In this document: in pieces, positions 1 through 7,315 of the stretch
How the letters are laid out: each line of letters begins with the position of its first letter
Numbering within the stretch: the stretch's first letter is position 1
NCBI GenBank assembly: GCA_017412265.1
Contig: JAFPYK010000197.1
Coordinates: forward strand, 1 to 8,594
Length of the DNA: 8,594 bases
Source of the DNA: Lachnospiraceae bacterium
GTDB taxonomy: Bacteria; Bacillota; Clostridia; Lachnospirales; Lachnospiraceae
Direction: 5' to 3'
Made by a program: the position numbers and the translations under genes
The notes under the pieces: model-generated
Seen by the model: the letters and a program-made list of their open reading frames with translations, nothing else
Database searches by the model: none
Told to the model about the DNA's origin: nothing

Positions 1-37
1 GGTTTGCGGTGATGCGGCAGATGTATTCGTAATCCAT
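1..37 (-). CDS. N-terminus of divergent gene, possibly an AraC-family regulator (cut by window edge)
   Basis: An open frame starts with ATG at 37-35 on the minus strand and runs off the window; it reads MDYEYICRITAN. The start is well supported because AAAGGAG lies at 53-47, 9 bases before the ATG. Twelve residues are too few to name a family. AraC-type regulators with an N-terminal HTH domain often begin with a similar short amphipathic segment, and such regulators are often divergent from GH/GPH sugar operons. The operator architecture next to it (21-bp spaced direct repeats) also fits AraC proteins. The existence of a gene is fairly sure; the regulator identity is inferred from context only. 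Confidence 0.55.
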   Translation of the reverse strand, partial: MDYEYICRITAN

Positions 38-54
38 GGATGGGAGCTCCTTTC

Positions 55-89
55 ATTTGTGTACAAATTATATCTTATTATGTACAAAT
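55..89. promoter_or_regulatory. Direct-repeat operator, two TGTACAAAT sites 21 bp apart
   Basis: TGTACAAAT occurs at 60-68 and again at 81-89, a 21-bp period equal to two helical turns, so both copies face the same side of the DNA. The first copy is also the right half of a 14-base palindrome, ATTTGT-GT-ACAAAT (55-68). Tandem half-sites 21 bp apart are the known pattern for AraC-type activators (araI1/araI2). The second copy would be centred near -44 of the operon promoter, suited to activation, and both overlap the divergent promoter, suited to autorepression. The repeats are visible in the sequence; the bound protein is inferred. Confidence 0.55.
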
Positions 90-95
90 GTGCAA
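67..95 (-). promoter_or_regulatory. Sigma-A promoter of the divergent gene
   Basis: On the minus strand, TTGCAC (95-90) and a perfect TATAAT (72-67) are separated by exactly 17 bases. Transcription would start near position 60, just upstream of the AAAGGAG at 53-47. One copy of the TGTACAAAT repeat (81-89) lies in the spacer and the other (60-68) covers the -10 edge and start point, so a protein bound there would block this promoter. Confidence 0.6.
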
Positions 96-113
96 GACGA
101 AGGGGAGGGCGCC

Positions 114-122
114 TGTTAAAAT
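114..122 (+). promoter_or_regulatory. Extended -10 promoter of the GH3-GPH-GH78 operon
   Basis: TGTTAAAAT at 114-122 fits an extended -10 element (TG, one base, then TAAAAT with 5 of 6 consensus bases). Seventeen bases upstream (94-99) there is no recognisable -35 (AAGACG). A missing -35 with an upstream direct repeat is typical of activator-dependent promoters. The start would be near 129, giving a leader of about 33 bases that contains the AAGGAG at 150-155. Confidence 0.45.
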
Positions 123-161
123 GTAGATAGTTCCCGAGGTGGCAGACGGAAGGAGAAGTGT

Positions 162-2525
162 GTGATGAAGATGGATCGGTGGAAGAAGAAGTTCGGTAGA
201 TTCATGCAGCGCGTGATTGATAACGCGATGGGCAACGGGCTGATGCAGGAGGAGACGACGGCGGAGGGCGAGCGTTATGTGACGCCGGGGATGCCGGAGC
301 TTCTGAGGCAGGCCGGCGCGGAGAGCTGTGTGCTTCTGAAGAATGACGGGCTGCTGCCGCTTGGCGCGGGCGAGGAGGTCGCGGTCTTCGGACGGTGCCA
401 GCTGGACTGGTTTTATGTGGGCTATGGCAGCGGCGGCGACGTGAGCGCGCCTTATCAGGTCGGCCTGATGGACGGGCTGCGTGAGGCCGGGCTGCGGATG
501 AATGAGTCGCTGCTCAACACGTATTATGCCTGGACGCATGAGGAGGATCATGTGGCGGACCAGGGCTGGTGGGGACACTGGCCGATGTATCATCCGGAGA
601 TGCCGGTGGACGCGGAGCTTGTGAAGCGGGCGGCGGCGACGTCCGGGAGCGCGCTCGTGGTGATCGGGCGGGCTGCCGGCGAGGACCGGGAGAATACGCT
701 GACGAAGGGAAGCTATTACCTGACGGATGTGGAGCAGGAGATGCTTCAGCGGGTGACCGAGGTATTCGACCGGGTCGCGGTGATCCTGGATATCGGAAGC
801 ATCATGGACCTGTCCTGGATCGAGGAGTACGGGGAGAAGCTCTCTGCGGTGATGATCGTCTGGCAGGGCGGCATGGAGAGCGGCCACGCGGCCGCGGACG
901 TGCTGACCGGGCGGGTGAACCCTTGCGGGAAGCTTGCGGATACGGTCGCGCGGGCGTATGAGGATTACCCGAGCAGCGCGAATTTCGGGGGCCTGAAGTT
1001 TAATGAGTATGCGGAGGGGATCTTCGTGGGATATCGGTTCTTCGACCGGCATCCGGAGAAGGTGCTGTATCCGTTCGGATATGGACTGAGCTATACTTCG
1101 TTTGCGGCGCAGGGAGCGCTCACGGGCAGATGTGAGGCGGCGGTGACCGTGACGAATACCGGGGAGCGCCCCGGCAAGGAAGTGGTGCAGCTGTGGTGCT
1201 GCCCGCCGGTGGGAAGGCTTGAGAAGCCGGTGCGGGTGCTCGTCGCATTTGCGAAGACCGGTGTGCTGGACCCGGGCGGGAGCGAGGTGCTGAAGCTTTC
1301 CTGGGATGAGAAGTGCATGGCTTCGTACGATGAGGAGACCAACCGGTTCGTGCTGGAGGCGGGCGAGTACTGCTTCCTGGCAAATGAGGAGGCGATCGGG
1401 AGCTTTGTCCTGGAGGAGGAAGTGACGGTCGAGCAGTGCGAGCCGCTGTGCCGGGACAGTGCGTCGCTGCGGGCGAGGATTCTCAAGCGCCTGCCGGCGG
1501 ATGTCGCTTCGCGCGGGGCGGCCGGGACATTTGCGGACGTGCTCGCCGGACGGATGAGCGCAGAGGAGTTCGCGGCGGGGCTTTCGGATGCGGAGCTTGA
1601 GGCGCTGAGCCGGGGCCACGGCATGATGGGCAGCTCGTACGGTGTGAGAGGCAATGCGGGGGCGTTCGGAGGCATCACGGAGAGCCTGCAGAGCAAGGGT
1701 GTGCCTGCGATTATCACCGCGGACGGGCCTGCGGGACTGCGGCTTAGGAAGTATTGTTCGCTTCTGCCCTGTGGGACGGCGCTTGCCTGCACCTGGAATA
1801 CGGAGCTGATCCGGGCGATTGGGCGCAAGGTGGGCGAGGAGATGATTCATTACGGTGTGGACGTGCAGCTCGCGCCGGGGATGAACATTCACCGCAATCC
1901 GCTGTGCGGAAGGAATTTTGAGTATTATTCGGAGGATCCGCTGCTCTCGGGCAAGATGGCGGCGGCTATGGTGCTGGGCGTGCAGAGCACGGGCCGGAGC
2001 GCGTGCCCGAAGCATTTTGCCTGCAATAACCAGGAAGTGAAGCGCAACACGAATGATTCGCGGGTGCCGGAGCGGGCGCTGCGGGAGATCTATCTGCGCA
2101 ATTTCGAGATCGTCGTGAAGGAAGCGAAGCCGATGACGATCATGACTTCGTACAACAAGGTGAACGGGGTCTGGAGCCATTACAATTATGACCTGGTCAC
2201 GACGGTGCTGCGGCGCGAGTGGGGATTTGAGGGCTGTGTCATCACGGACTGGTGGATGCGCAGGTCGAAGAGCCCGGAGTTTCCGAAGCTTCAGGATAAC
2301 GCGTACCGGGTGCGGGCGCAGGTCGACGTGCTGATGCCCGGCGATATGGGCCACATGGCGAAGAAGTACCGGTCGGACGGGACGCTGCTTGCGACGCTCG
2401 GGAAGCCGGATGGGATCACGCGGGGCGAGCTTGTGCGGACCGCTGTGAATGTGCTGAAGCTTGCTCTTGCGCTGTCGAAGGCGCAGGGCGCGGACGGTGA
2501 GATGAAGGAGGATATGGAAGCATGA
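162..2525 (+). CDS. Glycoside hydrolase family 3 beta-glycosidase with permuted domain order
   Basis: A 787-residue enzyme that should release beta-linked glucose (or possibly xylose) from the non-reducing end of small glycosides by retaining hydrolysis. The GH3 domains are in reverse order. The alpha/beta C-terminal domain comes first (about 40-300), with candidate acid/base Glu174 in GEDRE. An Fn3-like segment opened by FGYGLSYTSF (305-313) follows, then a linker, then the TIM barrel (about 455-780). The barrel carries DGPAGLR (Asp521, glucose binding), GRNFEYYSEDP (583-593), Lys617-His618 and the nucleophile Asp696 in ITDWW. Butyrivibrio fibrisolvens BglA is a known case of this order. No signal peptide or membrane segment is seen, so it is cytoplasmic. 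AAGGAG at 150-155 serves either GTG 162 or ATG 165; numbering is from GTG. The stop overlaps the next start (ATGA). Exact substrate is unknown. Confidence 0.93.
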   Translation: MMKMDRWKKKFGRFMQRVIDNAMGNGLMQEETTAEGERYVTPGMPELLRQAGAESCVLLKNDGLLPLGAGEEVAVFGRCQLDWFYVGYGSGGDVSAPYQVGLMDGLREAGLRMNESLLNTYYAWTHEEDHVADQGWWGHWPMYHPEMPVDAELVKRAAATSGSALVVIGRAAGEDRENTLTKGSYYLTDVEQEMLQRVTEVFDRVAVILDIGSIMDLSWIEEYGEKLSAVMIVWQGGMESGHAAADVLTGRVNPCGKLADTVARAYEDYPSSANFGGLKFNEYAEGIFVGYRFFDRHPEKVLYPFGYGLSYTSFAAQGALTGRCEAAVTVTNTGERPGKEVVQLWCCPPVGRLEKPVRVLVAFAKTGVLDPGGSEVLKLSWDEKCMASYDEETNRFVLEAGEYCFLANEEAIGSFVLEEEVTVEQCEPLCRDSASLRARILKRLPADVASRGAAGTFADVLAGRMSAEEFAAGLSDAELEALSRGHGMMGSSYGVRGNAGAFGGITESLQSKGVPAIITADGPAGLRLRKYCSLLPCGTALACTWNTELIRAIGRKVGEEMIHYGVDVQLAPGMNIHRNPLCGRNFEYYSEDPLLSGKMAAAMVLGVQSTGRSACPKHFACNNQEVKRNTNDSRVPERALREIYLRNFEIVVKEAKPMTIMTSYNKVNGVWSHYNYDLVTTVLRREWGFEGCVITDWWMRRSKSPEFPKLQDNAYRVRAQVDVLMPGDMGHMAKKYRSDGTLLATLGKPDGITRGELVRTAVNVLKLALALSKAQGADGEMKEDMEA

Positions 2526-4069
2526 AACTGTTTGATCGGCTGCCTGCGGGCAAGGTGCGCACGTCGGAGGTGACCGGGAAGGAGAAATGGCTGGGCTATC
2601 TGATCGGCCCTGCGGGAGCGCTTCTGTTAAATGCGGTGCTTGCGACGTATCTGAATGTGTATTATACGGACGTGCTGGGGCTTACCGGGCTCTGGGGCGG
2701 TGTGTTCCTGACGGTGTTCCCGATCGTCTCGAAGATTCTGGATTCGGTCACCAACGTGGTGATGGGCTATGTGATCGACCGGACGAAGACGAAGGAGGGC
2801 AAGGCGAGGCCGTGGCTGCTTCTGTCGGCGCCGCTGGTGACGATCACCGCGATCCTGCTCTTCACGGTGCCCGAGGGGAGCGATACCGTGAAGGCGATCT
2901 GGGTGATGCTCAGCTACAACCTGTTCTATTCCTTTGCATTTACCATCTTCAATATGAGCCACAACCTGATGGTTCCGCTCTCGACGAGAGACGGGCAGGC
3001 GCGCGGCGGGCTGTCGGTGTTTAACCAGATCACGACGATCATGATGAGCGGCATCCTGGTGGCGCTGGTCTTCCCGATGGTGATCATGCCGGCGATCGGC
3101 GTGGATAAGGGCAAATGGATCACGCTGATGTCGATTCTGGCGATCCTGGCGCTTCCGCTGACGCTGGTGGAATATTTCTTCACGAAGGAGCGTGTCACGG
3201 AGGAGAGCGCGGGCGAGGCGGAGGAGAATCCGCTGTCGTTTAAGGACCAGCTTCGCATCATTTTCACGGACAAGTATATGATCCTGATGTATGTGTATTT
3301 CCTGGTCTATACGGTGGGCGTGACGCTCAAGAACCTGGGCCTGGTGTATTACTGCAATTATGTGCTCGGCACGTATAACGACGGTATCACGCAGATGCTG
3401 GTGTCGGTGATCGGGGGCATCCCGATGGGCGTCGGTATCTTCGCGGTGTGGCCGCTGGCGAAGAAGTTCGGCAAGCGCAATGTGACGATGGCCGGCTTCA
3501 TGCTCTATGCGCTCGGCAGCCTGATCTGCTGGCTCTTCTCGAGGAATCTCGTGATCGTCCTGATCGGCCAGTTCATCAAAAACATCGGCGGACTGCCGTG
3601 TGCCTACGTCTTCATGGCGCTCTTCGCGGACTGCCTGGACCACCTGGAGTGGAAGAAGAACATGCGCGCGGATGGCGCGGCGATGTCGATCTATAACATC
3701 ATCGCTGTGGCGATGGTGGGCATCATGACCGGTGTGTTTAACTGGATGCTCGCGGCGGCGGGCTACATCAAGCCGGAGAATTTCCGGAGCCTGGCGGACG
3801 CGGCGGCCTTCCTGACGAAGAACAGCTACGCCTCGCAGGTGGCGCTGGATCAGCTGAAGGCGTCTGCGGACGGAATCTATACGGTGGCGATGGCGCAGCC
3901 GGACGGGGTTTACGGTGTGATTGCATTTGCTTTCGTGGGACTGGAGGTCTTCACGGGCATTGCGCTGGTGGTGATCCTGAAGTTCCTGAACGTGGAGAAG
4001 AATATCGCGCAGGAGCAGAAGGAGATCCAGGAGAGAAGAGCGGCAGCGGCTGCGGAAGAGGAAGAGTAA
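2522..4069 (+). CDS. GPH-family (MelB-like) glycoside:cation symporter
   Basis: A 515-residue membrane protein with 12 predicted helices, of the glycoside-pentoside-hexuronide:cation symporter family (TC 2.A.2, MFS_2). The family signature after helix 2 is clear: DRTKTKEGKARPW (86-98). YYTDVLG near Asp50 in helix 1 is also typical. In helix 2 the MelB cation-site pair Asp55/Asp59 corresponds to Asp74 and Asn78, so the second acid is lost. A hydrophilic loop of about 45 residues separates helices 11 and 12, and the tail is charged (EQKEIQERR, then alanines and glutamates) and cytoplasmic. The start overlaps the GH3 stop by four bases, indicating translational coupling. It should import the glycoside that the flanking intracellular GH3 and GH78 enzymes degrade. 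The family is certain; the substrate is inferred. Confidence 0.93.
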   Translation: MKLFDRLPAGKVRTSEVTGKEKWLGYLIGPAGALLLNAVLATYLNVYYTDVLGLTGLWGGVFLTVFPIVSKILDSVTNVVMGYVIDRTKTKEGKARPWLLLSAPLVTITAILLFTVPEGSDTVKAIWVMLSYNLFYSFAFTIFNMSHNLMVPLSTRDGQARGGLSVFNQITTIMMSGILVALVFPMVIMPAIGVDKGKWITLMSILAILALPLTLVEYFFTKERVTEESAGEAEENPLSFKDQLRIIFTDKYMILMYVYFLVYTVGVTLKNLGLVYYCNYVLGTYNDGITQMLVSVIGGIPMGVGIFAVWPLAKKFGKRNVTMAGFMLYALGSLICWLFSRNLVIVLIGQFIKNIGGLPCAYVFMALFADCLDHLEWKKNMRADGAAMSIYNIIAVAMVGIMTGVFNWMLAAAGYIKPENFRSLADAAAFLTKNSYASQVALDQLKASADGIYTVAMAQPDGVYGVIAFAFVGLEVFTGIALVVILKFLNVEKNIAQEQKEIQERRAAAAAEEEE

Positions 4070-4070
4070 G

Positions 4071-6557
4071 ATGAGAGCGGCGAGACTTCGGTGTGAGTTC
4101 TTAAGTGACCCGTTGGGGCTGGACCGGCAGGCGCCGAGGCTGTCCTGGACCTGTGAGGGCGGCCTTCAGCAGAGCGCGTTCCGGGTTGTGAGCGAGCTGT
4201 GGGACAGCGGAAAGGTGCGGAGCTCTTCGATGCACACGGTCTATCCGCGGGGGCTCTCCTCGCGGGAGCGGGTGCAGTGGAAGGTGCAGCTGTGGGATGA
4301 GAATGACGTGCCCGGGGAGTGGAGCGAGGCCTGCTTCGAGATGGGCCTGCTCTCGCCGCAGGACTGGAGCGCGGAGTGGATCACGGGCGATTACCGGTCG
4401 AAGCGCAGGGAGCGCTATCCGGTGGACTGCTTCCGCAAATGCTTCGCGGTGACGAAGGAGGTCCGGCAGGCGAGGCTTTATATCACGGCCTGCGGGCTGT
4501 ACGAGGCGAGGATCAACGGGCTGCGCGCCGGGGATTTCGTGCTGGCGCCGGGGCACACGGACTATACGAAGCGTGTGCAGTACCAGACGTATGACGTAAC
4601 GGACCTGGTGGGAAACGGTGAGCAGGAGATCACGGTGTGGCTCGCGGACGGCTGGTACCGGGGAAGCACCGGAGCCTGGGGCCTGACCTGCCAGTACGGG
4701 ACCGAGACGAAGATCCTGGCGCAGCTGGAGATCATGTATGAGGACGGCTCGAGGGAGACGGTCGCAACGGACGGCAGCTGGGAGTGGTCCGATGACGGGC
4801 CGATCCGTTTCGCGGACAATAAGGACGGCGAGGTCGTCGAGGCGTTCCGGACGCCGCAGTACCGCGGAAGGGCGCGGGTTACCTCGCATAAGGTGGTGCC
4901 TGCGGCTTCGAACAATGTGCCGGTGCGGGAGCATGAGACCTTCCGGCCGGTGATCACGACCGCCCCGAACGGGAAGCTCCTGCTGGACTTCGGCCAGAAT
5001 ATGGCGGGCTACGTGGCATTTCACGTGCAGGCCCGGGTCGGGCAGAGGATGTTCTGGCGCTTCGGCGAGCTGCTGGATGCGGAGGGCAACCTGACGCTTA
5101 AAAACATCCAGTGTGTGAGCAAGAAGAAGGCTTCGCCTCTGCAGGAGATCGATTACACCTGCGGCGAGGGGCGCAATGACTATAAGACGCGGTTTGCGGT
5201 GTTCGGCTTCCGCTACGCGGAGGTCGAGACGGAGGTTGAACTGCGAGCCGAGGACGTGACGGCGATCGCGGTCTACTCGGACCTGCGCCAGTGCGGATTC
5301 TTCGAGAGCTCCAATGACCTGCTCAACCGCCTGGTCAAGGCGACGGAGTGGTCGACGAAGTCCAACTCGCTGGACGTGCCCACGGACTGCCCGACGAGAG
5401 AGCGCCACGGGTGGACCGGCGACGCGCAGATCTTCTTCGGGACCGCGGCGTACCTGTTCGATTACGCGGCATTTGCCCGCAAATACCTGCGTGACGTCTA
5501 CGACTGGCAGAGGAAGGACGGCTGCCTGCCGCAGATCGCTCCTTACGGCGGCGTGGATTTCTACATGAACACGATGAACGGCTCGGTGGGCTGGTCGGAC
5601 GTGGGCATCCTGATGCCTTACCGGTTCTGGAAGGTCTATGGGGACCGGCGGATCCTGACCGAGTATTACGAGGGGATGAAGAAGTACGCATGCTTTATGA
5701 TCGGGCGCGTGTCGAAGGATGGCGTGGTCCGCAGGGGACAGAGCTACGGCGAGTGGGCCGAGCCTGCGGACGTACAGCCCAATGACTGGAAGGACATGAT
5801 CCTGCCGCACCCGGAGGTGGGCACGGCCTACACGGCTTACGTGCTGGAGTGCATGGCGCAGATCGCGGACGAGCTCCGTGTCACGGAGGACGCGGAGGTG
5901 TTCCGCGAGGTGTCGAACCGGTGCAGGAAGGCCTACCAGAGGGTGTTTGCGAAGGACCTGGATACGGACCGGCAGGCGCTGCTCGTGCGGCCGCTCGCGC
6001 TGGGGCTGCTGGATGAGGAGCAGAAGGCGGCTGCCGGGAAACGGCTGATCCGCGCGCTGGACAATTACGGCTGGCGGCTCGGGACCGGGTTTCTGTCGAC
6101 ACCGCTGATTCTGGATGTGCTGGCGGAGATCGATATCGAGGCGGCTTACCGGCTGCTGGAAAATGAGGAGATGCCGGGATGGCTCTTCATGCCGAAGGAA
6201 GGCGCGACCACGATCTGGGAGAGCTGGGAAGGCACGAAGGCTCAGGGAGGCATCGCGTCGCTGAACCATTATTCGAAGGGAGCGGTGTGCGAGTGGCTGT
6301 TCTCTGCGATGTGCGGGATCCGCGTGGACGGGGAGAATCATTTCCGGATCGCGCCGCGTCCGGGCGGACATTTCACATACGCGAAGGCGCGGTATGAGAG
6401 CGTGTACGGGTGCGTGGAGTCCGGCTGGGAGCGCGGCGAGGACGGAAGCCTTATGTTCCGGGTGGTGATCCCGGCAAACTGCACGGCCCAGGTGTGCGTC
6501 GGCGGTGAGACGCGGGAGGCCGGCCCGGGCGAGTGGACCTGGCAGGCGCGCGCGTAA
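4071..6557 (+). CDS. Glycoside hydrolase family 78 alpha-L-rhamnosidase
   Basis: An 828-residue inverting enzyme that removes terminal alpha-L-rhamnose. Domain order follows the family: N-terminal Fn3-like region (1-100, with LRCEFLSDPLGLD and LWDSGKV), the rhamnosidase N and concanavalin-like domains (about 110-400, DFGQNMAGYV), an (alpha/alpha)6 barrel (about 410-750) and a C-terminal beta domain. The active-site motif DVPTDCPTRERHGWTGDAQ (435-453) supplies the likely general acid Glu444 with Asp439 and Asp451. GATTIWESWEG (711-721) supplies the likely general base Glu717. LNHYSKGAVCEWL is also typical. The N-terminal domain is shorter than usual because most of the strand-turn before LWDSGKV is absent. 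No signal peptide is seen, so it acts in the cytoplasm. The ATG lies one base after the transporter stop, with GAGG at 4058-4061 as binding site. Confidence 0.95.
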   Translation: MRAARLRCEFLSDPLGLDRQAPRLSWTCEGGLQQSAFRVVSELWDSGKVRSSSMHTVYPRGLSSRERVQWKVQLWDENDVPGEWSEACFEMGLLSPQDWSAEWITGDYRSKRRERYPVDCFRKCFAVTKEVRQARLYITACGLYEARINGLRAGDFVLAPGHTDYTKRVQYQTYDVTDLVGNGEQEITVWLADGWYRGSTGAWGLTCQYGTETKILAQLEIMYEDGSRETVATDGSWEWSDDGPIRFADNKDGEVVEAFRTPQYRGRARVTSHKVVPAASNNVPVREHETFRPVITTAPNGKLLLDFGQNMAGYVAFHVQARVGQRMFWRFGELLDAEGNLTLKNIQCVSKKKASPLQEIDYTCGEGRNDYKTRFAVFGFRYAEVETEVELRAEDVTAIAVYSDLRQCGFFESSNDLLNRLVKATEWSTKSNSLDVPTDCPTRERHGWTGDAQIFFGTAAYLFDYAAFARKYLRDVYDWQRKDGCLPQIAPYGGVDFYMNTMNGSVGWSDVGILMPYRFWKVYGDRRILTEYYEGMKKYACFMIGRVSKDGVVRRGQSYGEWAEPADVQPNDWKDMILPHPEVGTAYTAYVLECMAQIADELRVTEDAEVFREVSNRCRKAYQRVFAKDLDTDRQALLVRPLALGLLDEEQKAAAGKRLIRALDNYGWRLGTGFLSTPLILDVLAEIDIEAAYRLLENEEMPGWLFMPKEGATTIWESWEGTKAQGGIASLNHYSKGAVCEWLFSAMCGIRVDGENHFRIAPRPGGHFTYAKARYESVYGCVESGWERGEDGSLMFRVVIPANCTAQVCVGGETREAGPGEWTWQARA

Positions 6558-6573
6558 ATGAATTCATAACAAC

Positions 6574-6636
6574 ATCAAAACAGCTGCATTCGAGGGTGAC
6601 CGGCCGGAGCCGTGTCCTCGGGTGCAGCTGTTTGAT
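6574..6636. terminator. Long hairpin between convergent genes, likely bidirectional terminator
   Basis: Arms 6574-6595 and 6616-6636 pair over 21 bp (core CAGCTGCA/TGCAGCTG, outer CGAGG/CCTCG) with one bulged A and two T-G positions that are U-G wobbles in the plus transcript. The loop is 20 bases. It begins 16 bases after the GH78 stop. The plus side ends in TTTGATT; the minus side is followed by TTTTGATGTTGTT, a somewhat better U-tract, so it may stop transcripts from both sides. The long loop and short U-tracts make it an imperfect intrinsic terminator. Confidence 0.6.
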
Positions 6637-6651
6637 TAAGGAGTATCCAAG

Positions 6652-6673
6652 GGCCGGGGCGTGCGCTCCGGCC
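6652..6673. terminator. GC-rich hairpin downstream of the minus-strand gene
   Basis: GGCCGGGGC (6652-6660) and GCTCCGGCC (6665-6673) form a 9-bp stem with one mismatch/wobble and a 4-base loop, 18 bases past the stop of the minus-strand gene. No clear T-run follows on either strand, so it is a weak terminator by itself and may act with the longer hairpin beyond it. Confidence 0.35.
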
Positions 6674-6691
6674 TCTCTGGAGCAAAATGGA

Positions 6692-7309
6692 TTAATAGGC
6701 CGCGGCGCGGGCCTTAGGCTGCTCGCGCTCGGCTTCCAGCATGGCGAAGAGGTCGTAGACGCGGCGGATCTCGCGGCTTCGCTCGCGGCGTTCGGCCGCC
6801 TTGTAGTACTTCTTCTCGCGATTCGTGCGCTGCGGGAGCCGGCGGTAGTCGCCCTGCGCGGTGCGCTTCGCCTTGTCATGCTGCTCGATGTAGTATAAGA
6901 GCTTCGCGAGGCAGTCGGTGACCTTGACGTCCTTCTGGCGGTGGTAGGGGCCGGGGGCCATCTCTTCGGTGGGCTTGTCCGGCTCGAAGCGGTTGCGGTG
7001 GAGGAGGAGAAGGCCGACGCCCTCGATCCAGTGGATCTTCCAGAAGCCGTTGACCGTGCGGGCGTAGAGCCCGTCCGGCCGGCAGGTGAGCTCCATGTGA
7101 TAGGTGCTGCTCAGTTCCTGCAGGCTGCTGCCGGTGGCGCGGATGGCTCCGCGGAGGTTCCCGCAGCAGCGGCAGACGCGGTATCCGGCATCCTCGGCCA
7201 GACGCTTCGGCAGGATCTCGCGGTTCTCAGGGTGGATTCTCTTCGCACAGGTGCAGCCGGGCATGTGCCAGACTTCGCTTCGGGGACGGGTGCTTACGAT
7301 CACTTTCAT
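6692..7309 (-). CDS. Unknown protein with Ada-like zinc-binding motif and basic C-terminal half
   Basis: A 205-residue cytoplasmic protein of unknown function. The start is taken at 7309 (MKVIVS) because AAAGGAG at 7322-7316 lies 6 bases upstream; the longer frame from 7351 has no such site. The N-terminal part reads VWHMPGCTCAKRI, then EDAGYRVCRCCG: His15, Cys19, Cys46 and Cys49 form a likely zinc site. The H-x-P-G-C ... GYR-x-C-x-x-C layout resembles the zinc-binding domain of Ada and of some nuclease-associated proteins. The middle has LLLLHRN (100-106) and YHRQKDVK (122-129), which look conserved. Residues 145-201 are very rich in Arg/Lys and probably helical, consistent with nucleic-acid contact. 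It points towards the GH operon and is not part of it. I do not recognise a named family; the role is open. Confidence 0.8.
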   Translation of the reverse strand: MKVIVSTRPRSEVWHMPGCTCAKRIHPENREILPKRLAEDAGYRVCRCCGNLRGAIRATGSSLQELSSTYHMELTCRPDGLYARTVNGFWKIHWIEGVGLLLLHRNRFEPDKPTEEMAPGPYHRQKDVKVTDCLAKLLYYIEQHDKAKRTAQGDYRRLPQRTNREKKYYKAAERRERSREIRRVYDLFAMLEAEREQPKARAAAY

Positions 7310-7315
7310 GGGGGA

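Noticed and set aside
35..56. Alternative minus-strand ATG at 56-54 for the divergent gene
   Set aside because: It is in another frame and its first codons contain the AAAGGAG itself; the ATG at 37-35 has ideal spacing from that site.
78..2354. Minus-strand open frame of 758 codons opposite the GH3 gene
   Set aside because: It lies fully antisense to a gene with complete GH3 motifs; its translation is Arg/His/Pro/Leu-rich with no domain. It is a by-product of GC-rich codon use that avoids TTA, CTA and TCA.
4101..6371. Minus-strand open frame of 756 codons opposite the GH78 gene
   Set aside because: Same cause as above: low-complexity composition and full overlap with a well supported rhamnosidase.
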